Assembly: GCF_963576615.1 (NCBI RefSeq)
Contig: NC_088711.1
Span: forward strand, 57,330,248 to 57,394,247
Length of the DNA stretch: 64,000 bases
Origin: Watersipora subatra
Lineage: Eukaryota; Bryozoa; Gymnolaemata; Cheilostomatida; Watersiporidae
Reading direction: 5' to 3'
In this document: positions 34,895 through 46,280 of the stretch, piece by piece
How positions within the stretch are numbered: position 1 is the first letter of the stretch
Layout: each line of letters opens with the position of its first letter
The notes under the pieces: generated by a model
Seen by the model: the letters and a program-made list of their open reading frames with translations, nothing else
Database searches by the model: none
What the model was told of the DNA's origin: nothing
Position numbers and translations under genes: made by a program

Positions 34895-36710
34895 TTTGCT
34901 GTGATTGGAATCAGTATTTGTGAAATAAAAAAACTTGTTTTGAAAAAAATCTGTCTTTTGATCAAACTGTTACTGCTAAAAGAGGGTCCTTAGCTTTCTA
35001 TTTGATAGATGTTTCTCTTTGATGACATTATTTCTTTTAATCTCCTCTATGTTATTGAGTTAATAAATTAATAACTGTCGTAAATGGTGGCTTCTAGCGT
35101 GAGATGAAGGGGAATAGCTCTATGAGTTTACATTCCAGACTAATATTAATTATACTTCTAAGCTCAGCCAAGAGATAACAAAACCGCTATTAATGAACAA
35201 TGTTTGATTTCTCATTCCGCGGGACTAATGGATGCTCTTTTAGTGCGTGTATATTGCATGCCAAAGATCGTGGCGCTTGTTTGCTTTTCTCATATCCAGA
35301 TAACAATGTCTTTAGAATTTTATCTCACCCGCGTGAAATATACACTTACAGAGCTTGGTTACAAATTAGTGATCCGCTGATAACAAGAAAAGGTTTTTGC
35401 CATCTTTAGTGTCTCTTATATGACAATGATCAATTGACAAAAAAATTGGATTATATTTCAGTTGATATCTTTTACCTCTTGAAATACAACTCCGCTTGGG
35501 TTCAAAAACCTTTATTCTACTTTTGCTACTCTGAGAATTGCAAATTTGACTCCTTTCATCTAAAGAAAGGGTTATAACTTATTCCAATTTGTTGGCACGC
35601 TGCCCTTTGAAGGAAGTATTATGTAATAGATGAATTGCAATGGCATAAAAATATAAGGAGTTCTTAGCTAATCCGTATCATTAGCATTACGTTATCTTAA
35701 GGTATGTCTCCATCCGATGCCGACAATCAATTTGTGACAGAGTTATTGGCCATTTTGAGAGAAGCTTTCGCGCAGCACTGCTTGACGCATGTTTCCTGTT
35801 TTTCTCAATGCACTCAGGCTTTTAGATGTGATTTTAAAAATTTAGAAAGTTATTCTAACTGCACTGTATTGATATTAGTAGACAGTGTTCTTAGATGTTT
35901 TTCACTAGTTTGCCCAGTTGAGTTGTTGTACACGCTCCATCAGTTTTGATATTAATTTTTTGTTATGATAACTGGAACAGTGAATAGCTTTTTATAGTTA
36001 CTGGCTAGTGCGTTTATCTTAATTACGGTTAATGGTCTAGAAGTCTATTTAGCTAATGAACCTCATCTGCATATTTGGATTCTTTCTGATTTATTCTTCT
36101 TCCCTCAAAGGATAACATCTCTCTAAATAGCAAACATTACGTAGTAATTGTATTAATAATTATTAATAATAGTGAGCAAATGTATGTTAATCTTCACAGG
36201 ATAATATTTGCACGGATTAAGTAATCGCGTTCTGGTTTAACTGTGTGTCCTCGAAATCAATTAGCTAAAAAGGTAGTTCTAATTGATTTGTTGAAATAAT
36301 TGTTAGGAGGGGTGTTGGTCGGCAGTCTTTTATCTAAGAAGCTTGTCATAACTTACTCAAATCTCTAGGCAGACTGTCACTGTCTCTAAAACTAGAGTTG
36401 AGTAATCATTGAATTGGAAGCACTATCTGTAGGTGGTTTACATGGAGTCAGTTTATGAAGGGGAAAGTAGATATGTGCTCAGTACAAATCTGCCTCAGCC
36501 ATATATAATTGAATGGCTTGCCACTTGTGCTCTCCACACAATGGTGCCATAATAATTGCCTGGCAGTTCGTTTCTGCACTAGTTACTAGTTACTAGACAG
36601 GTGGCAGTTGCCTGGTGATAGCTGACAGTACCCAATGCTATCCATTTTCCCCAAGATCGAGCACTTGTTTCTGCCACATTTTACTTTCGTTCACTTATTA
36701 TTATTATTCA
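34895..36710. other. non-coding, no feature seen
   Basis: The 81-codon plus frame at 35704-35949 has no recognisable domain and no splice context. Confidence 0.5.
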
Positions 36711-37167
36711 GTTGAAGGTGAACTTACACAAAATTTGAGTTGATTTTATCAAAAAATATCGATATTTTTCTATCATTTGTGAATGTTTTTGATGTTTGGG
36801 TTGGTCTGACTCCCAGGATGTTTCAAGATTAAAATCGACAAAACTTGATTGCGGTTAAAATGCTCAGATCAATCGAAAGTACAATTATGATGTCTATAGT
36901 TGCAAGGAAACCGACAGAATAGAGACATGTAATGCTGCAACTTGAACGTAACAGCGGATATCTACTATCGCAAGGATGGCAACTAGTGACACATTTCACA
37001 CTTTTTTTTAACCGCGATCAAGTTTTAGATGTTTTAATCTTAAAACATCCTGGCAGTCAGATCACATCAAATATCAGAAAAAATCGCAAATGGTAGAAAA
37101 ATACCTATAGAAAAATACCTTTTTGATAAAATAAACTAAAATTTTGTCAACGTTCATCTTTAAATGA
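36711..37167. mobile_element. ~455-bp palindromic MITE, copy 3
   Basis: Collinear with 24282-24740 over the full length. The outer ends pair (GTTGAAGGTGAACTTACACA against, on the minus strand, TTTAAAGATGAACGTTGACA). The internal mirrored block CTGACTCCCAGGATGTTTCA / AAACATCCTGGCAGTCAG is well preserved. It carries a short direct duplication, AGAAAAATACCT, near 37095. Confidence 0.87.
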
Positions 37168-38792
37168 TTGAAATACCTTTTTTCCCAGATCGATGTTTGG
37201 TGACTCAAAATTCAAGCCAGTGTCACAACTAATAAGCTGATTTTCACATTTGACTAATGTTCCTGAATATTTGCTCAGAATGTTTGTATTGATGCATAAT
37301 ACCTGACATGGCATGACGCTGTCAACTTATCGGTTACTGCCAATTAGCCTAGATGTGTGATAGCCAACACCTTCACTAGGATTAGCTGTCGGATTTACGT
37401 GGCAGCTGACCCCTATTGCATGTGTCCAAGGCAAACCTTTTAGAGGCAGGTTTACACCATTCCATCTTCAGCCTACTACTCCACTTACAGCAAAATGCAA
37501 GTTTTTTTGCCCCAGCCGCATTTTAAAAACACTTCTCCTATTTCAATCTAACTCTTTTTTTGATGCTAATCATATTTGAGGTCAAGGTCCTGCCCTTACC
37601 TCTCTTCCAGAATTGTGTACCTGTATTAGTTTAAATTTCTCTTCCAGGAATTAAAAATCTGATTGTCTCTTGTCAATCTGATTGTTTCTTGTCGGCCAAC
37701 AATCTCTCGCAGTTTCTAGAATACCCTAGCAGTAGGAGTTTTGCAAACCTCAATGAAGTTTGTCAGTTAGGTTTTTTAAGTTTGGAACATTTTTGTTTGC
37801 ATTTACAACTGTCTGTTTAAAAGAAGAAGTAAAAGGTTAGAGGTTAAACATATACTACCGTAAACTAGCCTTAGCATCGCACTCATCTAAAAAGCCAACA
37901 AGATAAATCTGGTTTACAGCAGTCTATGTAAACTTTGAAACACCTTAACATAATCGTTTAAAAACTCTCGTTTAAAAATAATCGCTTAATAACAAACACC
38001 TTGAGTGAACTTTAAATAGTTCATTTTCAATTTCTGCGATCAGCTTCATACTAAAAAGCCTACAAGATAATCTTAGAACAGAAAATGAAATTTTTTAAGT
38101 TACTGATTTTAGTAGATCACTCGTAAGATATTTTATGACAATTAAATGTTAGATTCTGTTGAGTTCAATTTGCTTTTTAATATCTTTACGACAACCGGCA
38201 ATCACCAACCAAGATTTACAAACATGCGTTGGCAGCCACAGGATCTTAGCTTCTGCACTAATCGTTCCTAAGGAGTTTTAATGTATAATTTTTAAATCTA
38301 TGCATAGGCTTTGATTTAAAAATAGCCAACAGCAACACTTAGTTAGCCATAAATGCCGCAGCGTTAGTGTGCCTATTAGGGAAGGGCATATTATAGATAT
38401 ATCACATATCAGGTTTCCTGCAAACATATAGCCTAAAGTCAACCAACTCTTTCTCTCGAGGCTTCCACTGAGACACCTGTGGGAGTCTTGCGACTCGCGG
38501 TTGCAATCAATTCATTAAACCTTAAAATTGCTCGTATTTCATTGGGTCAATAAGAATCTTGCAGGTATCAACAGACAAATTGCCCCCAATTTATGCTCTC
38601 ACCCGAATAATCAAAGATGTTTACTAGTAGGTTCGTATTGTTGCCTTTATAGAACGCCTGCTATTGTGTTGATTGCTGGCAATCATTGGCACCAGATTGA
38701 AATACTCATAGACTCTAATGATTGTCTACTGCTTGCAGCTGATGCGCGAGGGAGACAACCAACACTAGAAGGTCATTGCTGACTCACTAAGT
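37168..38792. other. upstream region of the LRR-Ig gene
   Basis: No repeat or gene recognised. The promoter of the gene starting at 38793 should lie here, but no convincing TATA box or initiator could be singled out. An in-frame TAG near 38767 precedes the start codon. Confidence 0.45.
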
Positions 38793-39090
38793 ATGGCTGG
38801 CCTAGGCAGCATCACTCGACTACTGCTAGTGTTATATACCATGTCTAAGGTGGTGTGGAGTACTTGCTCTGAAGGCTGCCTGTGTACGCCAAATAACGAA
38901 ATAATATGTCGCGATGGAAGTTTCGATTCATTCCCTAACGTTTCTTCACGAGCGACTAAACTTGACTTGAGCAACAGTCGACTAGCTTCCCCAGTTTTGC
39001 TCAGGAGTAATTTTACTGACATGCAGAATCTAGAAGAGCTGTTATTGGTCGGATGTGGCATCAGTCGTATTGAGTACAACGCGTTCGCTG
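38793..39090 (+). CDS. LRR-Ig transmembrane protein, exon 1 (signal peptide, LRRNT, first LRRs)
   Basis: The start codon has A at -3 and G at +4, and an in-frame TAG lies about 24 bases upstream. Residues 1-23 form a signal peptide (LLLVLY core). Cys25, Cys29, Cys31 and Cys39 give the Cx3CxCx7C pattern of an LRRNT cap, and two LRR units follow (KLDLSNSRL; NLEELLLVGC). Sequons N49-V-S and N73-F-T would be lumenal or extracellular. The exon stops inside an LRR with a consensus donor, GTAAGT at 39091, after 99 codons plus one base. Joined to 42873 it makes an Asp codon and restores the LRR periodicity (NAFA-D-MSRLRTLDL). This seamless phase-1 join is the main evidence that the two exons are adjacent. 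Confidence 0.88.
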
Positions 39091-42000
39091 GTAAGTTTCA
39101 TGAATGCTTTTGTTTTGGCTGTCGTGCGGTTTGCCATTTGAGGTGGTGTGATGTCACGCTTAGACAAAAGGAAATTGCACGGTGTATAGATACAGTCTAG
39201 AATTGTGCTAAATCAATGTATGCAAATATTAATTTGTAAAAGTTGGTATTGAGTTACTGACATGATATCAACTAAAATGAGTTAGAGAAAGCTTAAGGAC
39301 ACAGAGCTAATTAATGTAAACCAATGGAGTCGTCCTTCACTGTCATTGCCAACAGAATCTATACTTGATACTGTGTCAATTAATTTATAGCTTTCATTCA
39401 GACTATAAAACAAACATGGTGTTTTCTTAATGAGAGACTATTTTACTAAACTGACTGGTGCTGACTACAGACCGCTTATAAAAGTCAAACATCAAAAACA
39501 ATCGTAGATGATGCAAAAATTTAGTCAGGGGCTTATATATCAGCCTTTTTGAAAAGTCACCATTTCACCTTGTCTAGAGATTTGAGGAAAGACTGTTTAT
39601 GTTTAAGTATCGCCTTTTGAAAATATTCTTCATATGAGTTGCTGTTCTTTTGAAGAAGTACCTGCTGTTACCGTTTGATGCAGCATGTAACATATATAAC
39701 AGTATATAACTTATATAACGTATATAACAGTATATAACGTATATTATACTATCGTATCATAACTAACTTGTCGTGCTAAGAGGTCATTGGTGTACTAAAG
39801 GGAGTTCCCAGGCTACATAATTGCTGAGTGCTTGTTAATCGTTCCAGTTAGGCTATTTATCGATGCTTATTCACATAAACAGCGACTCATTTGTAAAGCT
39901 TTTTTCCATTTTATGCTTTAGTGATTGGTTGTTAGTATTTATAAGTTGAAATTGAAATCAAATGAAGTTAAATTGATTACATTAACTTTAAATGTAATGA
40001 TTAATAGCAATTATGACCAAAAGGTCTGAATATTTTAGCAGTCAACTTTTAAATTTAAATCATTACCAGCCTTATTTGTGACACGAGCCTTTGTCAGAGG
40101 GTTCTTCTAGGGATACACAATGCATATTGACTCAGTTTCATTAACTTACTGATGCTATTATCAACCAAAAACAGAGCAATAGGTAAAATATCAGTATAAG
40201 GCATGCCTCGCTGTCATACTAGAATCAACCTGCCGTGGAAGGTGTTCATGGAAAGGAGCAATCATGTTAACGTTGTGCAGTTAGCTCCGTCGTGTAGCAT
40301 TTACGTTGTGGCAGCTCAATTCTGCAGATGACTAGATTAACTCTGTGTATATAAATATTTAAAGTAAATGTTTACATCTGGAAGGCAGCAGCTGTCTCAG
40401 AAAACTCATTAGGCTAATTGTATTTTAGGGTGTTACCATTGCTCTCGAAACTAATCGTACTTTGACATGTTTATGACGCTGTTAAACCTTTTAAGATTTA
40501 TCATCAGCAAACCTTGGCGACAAACTCCTACAGTCAGCAAACATACCTGTGAAACAAAAGTAGATGAATCACGAGCTAGGAATGTTGGATACTGGAGTTG
40601 TTTTAAAAACATGTAAACATTTTCATGCTTTCACACAGAAATAGATAATGTCAAGCTGTCTAAGATGATTTAAAGCTGGGATAAATCATTTTTAGAGTGG
40701 TCGAGTTGAAATGCTGACTACTTGAGTAGCTTTTCGGCTGGCTGATGATTCGATTTTAGCTTCCGATTATGTTCTGGTGCTTATATACAAGAGTTTATCT
40801 ATTGAGAAGTTGAGGGTTCGATCGTCATCATTAGCTATGCGGTCTAAGACTCTCAAAAGCATCTTTATAAATGCAGAACTCAGAATCAATGCTACGAAAT
40901 GATTTGCGCTTCTCAGACAGTTTAGTGAGTCATTGAGTGAAGTAGTGGAAATAAAAGTTGACAGATTTTAAGTCATCCTGATTTGCTCTTTGTAATTAAC
41001 AGTGATTGTTTGAGCAAACTCATCACTTCTAGTGCTTTTCCTCTCTAACTTACATAAGATTGCAAAGAGAAGAAATGCTGTGTAAGAGGGAAGCTACTCG
41101 AAAGAGTGGGTGAAAGTGACTAGCTAAGAGAAACCATGGACATCTGTCCGGTAGAGTAACCACACAACGCATAACAGAGAGCTAAATTACTACAGGGACT
41201 GGTATTAATTGTTAGATGATGATTATAGTAAATGCAGACTTGGCGGCTCGAAAGGAAATTGTCATTTTCACTTTCATTACTGCATCGAGATATGTTTGGT
41301 CGATTATTTGGCACATCGTTGAATATTCATGAGCTTCGATGGCGACGAGCCACCGACCACAGATGCAAGCACCATTTCTCATATAAATACTCCCTTGAAT
41401 CAAGACAAAGCCTAAATCTGAGCTCTAAAGATATTTTTACCACACCATGAGTATAGCTTTTGCTGATCTCCTTGTTCTAAGACTTTTGCCCTACCGGCTG
41501 ACTATACTGCTATACATTTTGAGTTACTATTGTGTTTCTGAACTTGCAGTAGATTCTAAATCAAAGGGCTCTTTGAAAATAAAGAAAAGCCATTTTTATC
41601 TCTTTGACTTGGCATAGTTCAAATTCCTGTATTGTCAAGCGTTTTTTTACTGATCGGAGAACGATTAAAATAGCAAAGAATTTCTCTGGCCGAGTTATTT
41701 GTGAGAGAGAAATAATGTTTTATTGTCTTCAGATGCCAAGATAGGGGATATTTCCTGCCAAATCCATAATTGGCTGCCCAAATTGGCGCATTCTGATGTT
41801 TCACATAAATAGCTAAGGGAAGTCATATAGCCTACAATGCAGGCACATGTGTGAATGTTTTTCAAACTTGGCAGTTGTGATTAGCCTTGTAAACATCTAG
41901 TTACTGATCTAAAGCTGTACAAATGGCTATTACATCTGGAAACCTTATAATTAACAGTGTGCATTTAGATTAGTTTGATTGATTTAATTGTAAACATTCC

Positions 42001-42872
42001 TTTTGTTCTTTTTAATTTATTTTTTCATTAACTGCAATACAATATCATATCAATACACATGATACACTAATACACTGATACGCTGATACACATGCCATAT
42101 GAAGGCTGCTTTGTAAGAACTTTCATGTACATGAACAGTAATGATAGGACTACCATAAGAGAACAAATTTTAAAATTTGGTCGTAATTCTTTAATAATAT
42201 AATTATTTTTTAAAGTAATTAATTTGTTTATTTCAACTACTAGTAAGTCAAATCTTTATATTAGGAATTCAAATTATTGGTACTAAAATTGTGGTATTCA
42301 GAGTAACCTTCTCTTTATAATTAAAAAGAAAACAACTCTCGAATAGATGCTTGGAGCCATCTAAGAGACGATCAATAGACAGTGACTAAAATAATTGTGA
42401 CTTGTATTTAAAACTTTAGCTTCTTTCTGACAAGTTTTGGGTTGAACAGTATAGCCAGTTTTATGTAGGAATATCTGTAAAAAAAATTGAAACATTCCAG
42501 TAATTAAAGGTGGAAAGGACCACTTTTGTATTTTCAGCCATAAAACTAAAGACTTGTAGAACTTCTAATAACTTGTGAAGTGGTTGAATGTTTACATTAG
42601 TATTGGAGCTATCTAGTGACACCATTGCATATATTGTGTTGTTTGTATGAGTATTTGTTCTGCTTATTTGTTTTGCTATTATGCAATAAGATCTATCATA
42701 AAAAGAAACCATAAATTATCCGTTATCTGACCATTTTTAATCCCTGGAACCAGAGTTTGTAGTTGCACATTGGAGTTTGTAATCAAATATTAGAAAATAT
42801 TGTATAAAACTTGCATATTTGGCTTTTGACCATAATCAACTTGGGTTAACTCCATCTGTTTTTATCTGACAG
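39091..42872 (+). other. 3782-bp phase-1 intron of the LRR-Ig gene
   Basis: GTAAGT donor at 39091 and TTTTTATCTGACAG acceptor ending at 42872. The interior is AT-rich. It holds a short piece of the palindromic MITE family (CAAACATCAAAAACAATCG near 39487), a TATATAACAG repeat near 39695-39745 and a TACACTGATACGCTGATACA repeat near 42050-42095. No extra exon in phase was found. Confidence 0.8.
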
Positions 42873-44167
42873 ATATGAGCAGACTGAGGACCCTCGATTT
42901 ATCCTTCAACAACCTTAATATAATCTCGCAGGGAGCTCTCACTGGTCTCAGACTCAGATATTTGTTTATGGATAACAATCCGACGATACAACTAGTAGAT
43001 GGGACATTTTCTGGTATGACCGTTGAGGTACTCAGTTTGAAAAAGTGCCACCTTACAGATGTTCAACCAGCTATATACCGTCCACTGGTCGGCTCACTAA
43101 GAAAATTATTACTTGGTGAAAATAAAATAGAACGGATTCCGCAAGGGATGCTTTCTATATTTGAGAGTATCGAAACTCGCATCCATGACAATCCCTTGAT
43201 ATGTGATTGTGAATCAAAATGGCTAAAAGAATTCTATGATCTAAACATCGATACAAACAAGATTCGGGACCCGCAACAAGACACCCAACAGGATCCACGA
43301 TGTTCCTCTCCAAGTTCTGTAGCTGGACAATTCTTCGGACGGCTTTCCCTAGACGACTTTTCCTGTGAAAAACCAACACTACAAGCAGATATCTCTTTCA
43401 CAAGAGACAAAGGCATTCTATCTTGTGTTTCGAGTGGAGATCCACTTCCGCTCGTTTCATGGTATAAGCCGAATGGCATCATATCTCGCTCAGTACCGCA
43501 ACCCAATCAGCGACAAAACAGAAATGAAATAGAGTTACTGGCGGGTGAGCCCAATGTTCAAGGACAATATCGTTGTGTCGCCGTAAACGACGGTGGGAAT
43601 ATTTCGCTGACAGTAAATGTAGATTGGCCTTTTGAATCTTCTGCTGAGGATACGTCTACTGTTGGATGCAAACCAGGTATGATTTCGACAACTCCTACAG
43701 AAATCATCCTGACAAGTAAGGATGAAGCCGAAACCAATTCACAGACGGACATGCTTAAAATAAAATACTTTACCTTGGTAGATATTATAGGTGCAATTCT
43801 TGGTAGCTTCATCTGTACATTGATCATAACAGTTCTAGTACTACACTTTGGTGTCTATCGCCGCAAAAAGCCGACTCAATACTCTACACCGGCCATGAGC
43901 GAGTACAGCAGCAGCAATGGCAGCGACAAGAATGGACAGTATCCTATAAGTCTACACTCTTTACATACATCACACGTAGTACATTCTCAAAGGCCATTGC
44001 CAAACAAACCCTATACACATAAAATGTATGACGAAAATCACTATATGGCCACAAACGTTGAAGAAAGAGACGAATTCCTCAGGATGCAAGGCCGAGTAAC
44101 TCCATCACCGTCATGTGATGTCACCTGCCAAGCGTGTCGGACAATACCTCATGCTGGTCCCAGCTGA
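42873..44167 (+). CDS. LRR-Ig transmembrane protein, exon 2 (LRRs, LRRCT, Ig, TM, tail)
   Basis: This exon completes a 530-residue type I membrane protein. LRRs continue to about residue 200, followed by an LRRCT cap with Cys210, Cys212, Cys243 and Cys264 (DNPLICDCESKWLK...RCSSP...DDFSCEKP). One I-set-like Ig domain spans about 270-350, with Cys284, Trp296 (VSWYKPNG) and Cys334 (GQYRCVAVNDGG). A hydrophobic helix at 403-427 is followed by the stop-transfer RRKK. The 100-residue cytoplasmic tail is Ser/Tyr-rich and has RPLPNKP at 473-479, a class I SH3-ligand pattern (RxxPxxP). LRR caps plus a single Ig plus TM is the layout of Kekkon-, AMIGO- and LRIT-like neuronal adhesion or receptor-modulating proteins; which one cannot be decided by eye. 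There is no kinase domain, so it is not a full Trk receptor. Confidence 0.9.
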
Positions 44168-44515
44168 CTAGACGGAGGAAGTGTAGCTTCGTCTCGTATA
44201 TGATTTGGGCTTCCCCTGCTCTGTTATACTTTGTGCTCAAACGCTGCAGTCTAAACAAGAGTTTAGACGAAATTACGACGTATTCTTTGTTTTTATTATT
44301 TATTCTATTGTATATAAGTTTATTATAATGTGCAACAGCCGTGTACAGTTTTGTAAATTCTTCAAATGAGTTCCGTTTTGAGAACTTCTTTCAGGAACTT
44401 CAAAAGTTCTGTCTAAAAACACTTGATTCTACAATCCTGATTGACATTGCAATACAAATTGTTATTTTGATATTTTGTTATTCTAAATAATAAAAAACAC
44501 ATTCATTATTCGTCA
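44168..44515 (+). other. 3' UTR with poly(A) signal AATAAA at 44489
   Basis: After the TGA at 44165-44167 the sequence turns AT-rich. AATAAA at 44489-44494 is a plausible cleavage signal. A small hairpin, GTCTAAAC-AAGA-GTTTAGAC, lies at 44249-44268. Confidence 0.6.
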
Positions 44516-45398
44516 TGCCATTTTTACATTAGTCAGTTCTTACAAGGAAATATCGACAACAGGAAGCAGTTGCAGTCTATCAGGATGTATGGTTTGGGCA
44601 TTACAAATAAGAAAATTGAAACAAGATGAGATGGTATCAGCCAAACAGCCATTCCAGTTTTAGCTATAGAGTAGGATAAAAACATCTAACCTGAAACATT
44701 AAGAACAAAAAGCCTTGGGTTTAAACTATACCAAGTATTAACACTGGCAGCAATTGAAAGCGTTGATTCTAATACCTTCCCTGTATGCCGAATAGTATGA
44801 CCACAGGCTTTGTATAGTCAAAGTTGATCTGATAGCAAACAATTATGTATAGATGAGCATAACTGCAGAATTTATCGTAGGCAAGGCTATGGCCACCAGT
44901 ATGTCAGCCAAATAGCAGACCATCTACAAAATGTTACTGTTATCACAACACAGGCGAAAGCGGTGGGTGCCAAGCAAGAATAGACTTCTTTTGGAAATGT
45001 TTTGGATGATGCTGACCATCTGGTGCGCCGTAAAGCGAGCATACCATAAATGGGTAGCTTTTTGTGAAAAAACAATGTTGTGAGCAGTTTCTCTTTAGTT
45101 TATTAAGTAGTTTTATTAGTGAATACTTAACAATCTCGATTAAAAAACCATAAGTTTGGTAGCCAGAAAAATGCTAAAAATACTGAAGCTACGTTTCACG
45201 ATAAAACACAAACAACAGCATATCAACTCAACCCCCCCTTTGCAGCATAATGCCTAGCCTGTGTAACAGGAATAACTCTATTCACACGACTTGCATTATA
45301 TTGAATCATGGTCAATCACATGACTTCCTCATTACTGTCAGAACTAGTGAGTGACCAGCTAGCTGGGCGGTTCCTAACTTCGTGCTGAGGAGTTCCTT
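44516..45398. other. non-coding, no feature seen
   Basis: No supported gene; the 62-codon minus frame at 44887 looks like chance. Confidence 0.5.
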
Positions 45399-45435
45399 GT
45401 TCTGGGTAAATTGGCTGAACCAATTTACCAAGAAC
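45399..45435. repeat. near-perfect hairpin, 16-bp arms, 5-nt loop
   Basis: GTTCTGGGTAAATTGG, loop CTGAA, then the reverse complement with one mismatch. Confidence 0.85.
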
Positions 45436-46075
45436 TCTTGCCAAATTAGCCTAAGAGTTTAATAAAAACATTCTAACAAACTGTCTAACCTTGACCTTCT
45501 TTACTTACGACGAAACATTTGAGCAAATATTTGTCTCAGCATTTGAAGCACTTTTGTCCAAAGTTTCTCGAAGCAGTTTTATAAGTAAAAGTAGCAAAAC
45601 TCGTACAAAATAAAAGGAAGATATAAAAAATTGAAAATAGACTTATTAAATTAATTTTAATAGTATTTGGCCTGAGTTTGACTAAATTATAGTACTGTTA
45701 CTCATTCTACCACTGAACTCACACATTGCTGAGCTTGCAATTACAATCCCATGTTGTATTCAAAGTTACGTAACAACCAAAATCTTTGTTGACAGATTTT
45801 GATTTTAATAACTCAATATTTTATATAATGTAGGTTTTCAAATGATGTATTTCACATAGTTTTATATAATGCATTTGTTTTAATGCTATGTAATTAATGA
45901 AGTATTCATCATTGACTTTTTGATTCTAGAAACATGACAGTTTTAAGTTACATGTCGAGTATTCAAACAGATTAACTTTGTATCTAAATTCTAAAGGGTT
46001 GACTGTATGACAGATTTTTGCAAATTCTCCTTTAAACAAAGGTTGTCTTGGAATTTTAGGAAAGAATACATAATC
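45436..46075. other. non-coding, no feature seen
   Basis: AT-rich, no supported feature. Confidence 0.5.
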
Positions 46076-46280
46076 TTTACTATAATAAGAGCCGTGTCTG
46101 TACAAAACCGCAGTTGGATAAAAAGGGTTGCATCATCACAGGATTTGAACTTGAAACTTCCAGCATGGTGGGCCAATGCTTTAACAACTGCACAAATCAA
46201 CACCCAATTGTTATTAAGAATAATTGTACGTATAGTTGTTACACCTGACGATCTCCAAACTAGACTGCCAGCGCACTAGT
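46076..46280 (-). repeat. tRNA-derived SINE-like copy
   Basis: Shares TTTACTATAATAAGAGCCGT, a central tRNA-like block and the end TAATTGTACGTATAGTTGTT...GACGATCTC with the copies at 48816 and 55090. On the minus strand the block CAAGTTCAAATCCTG fits a pol III B box (GWTCRANNC), with an A-box-like region upstream. The ORFs across it are not genes. Confidence 0.7.

Noticed and set aside
43155..43827. Minus-strand ORFs opposite LRR-Ig exon 2
   Set aside because: Shadows of the plus-strand coding exon, which has clear domain structure.
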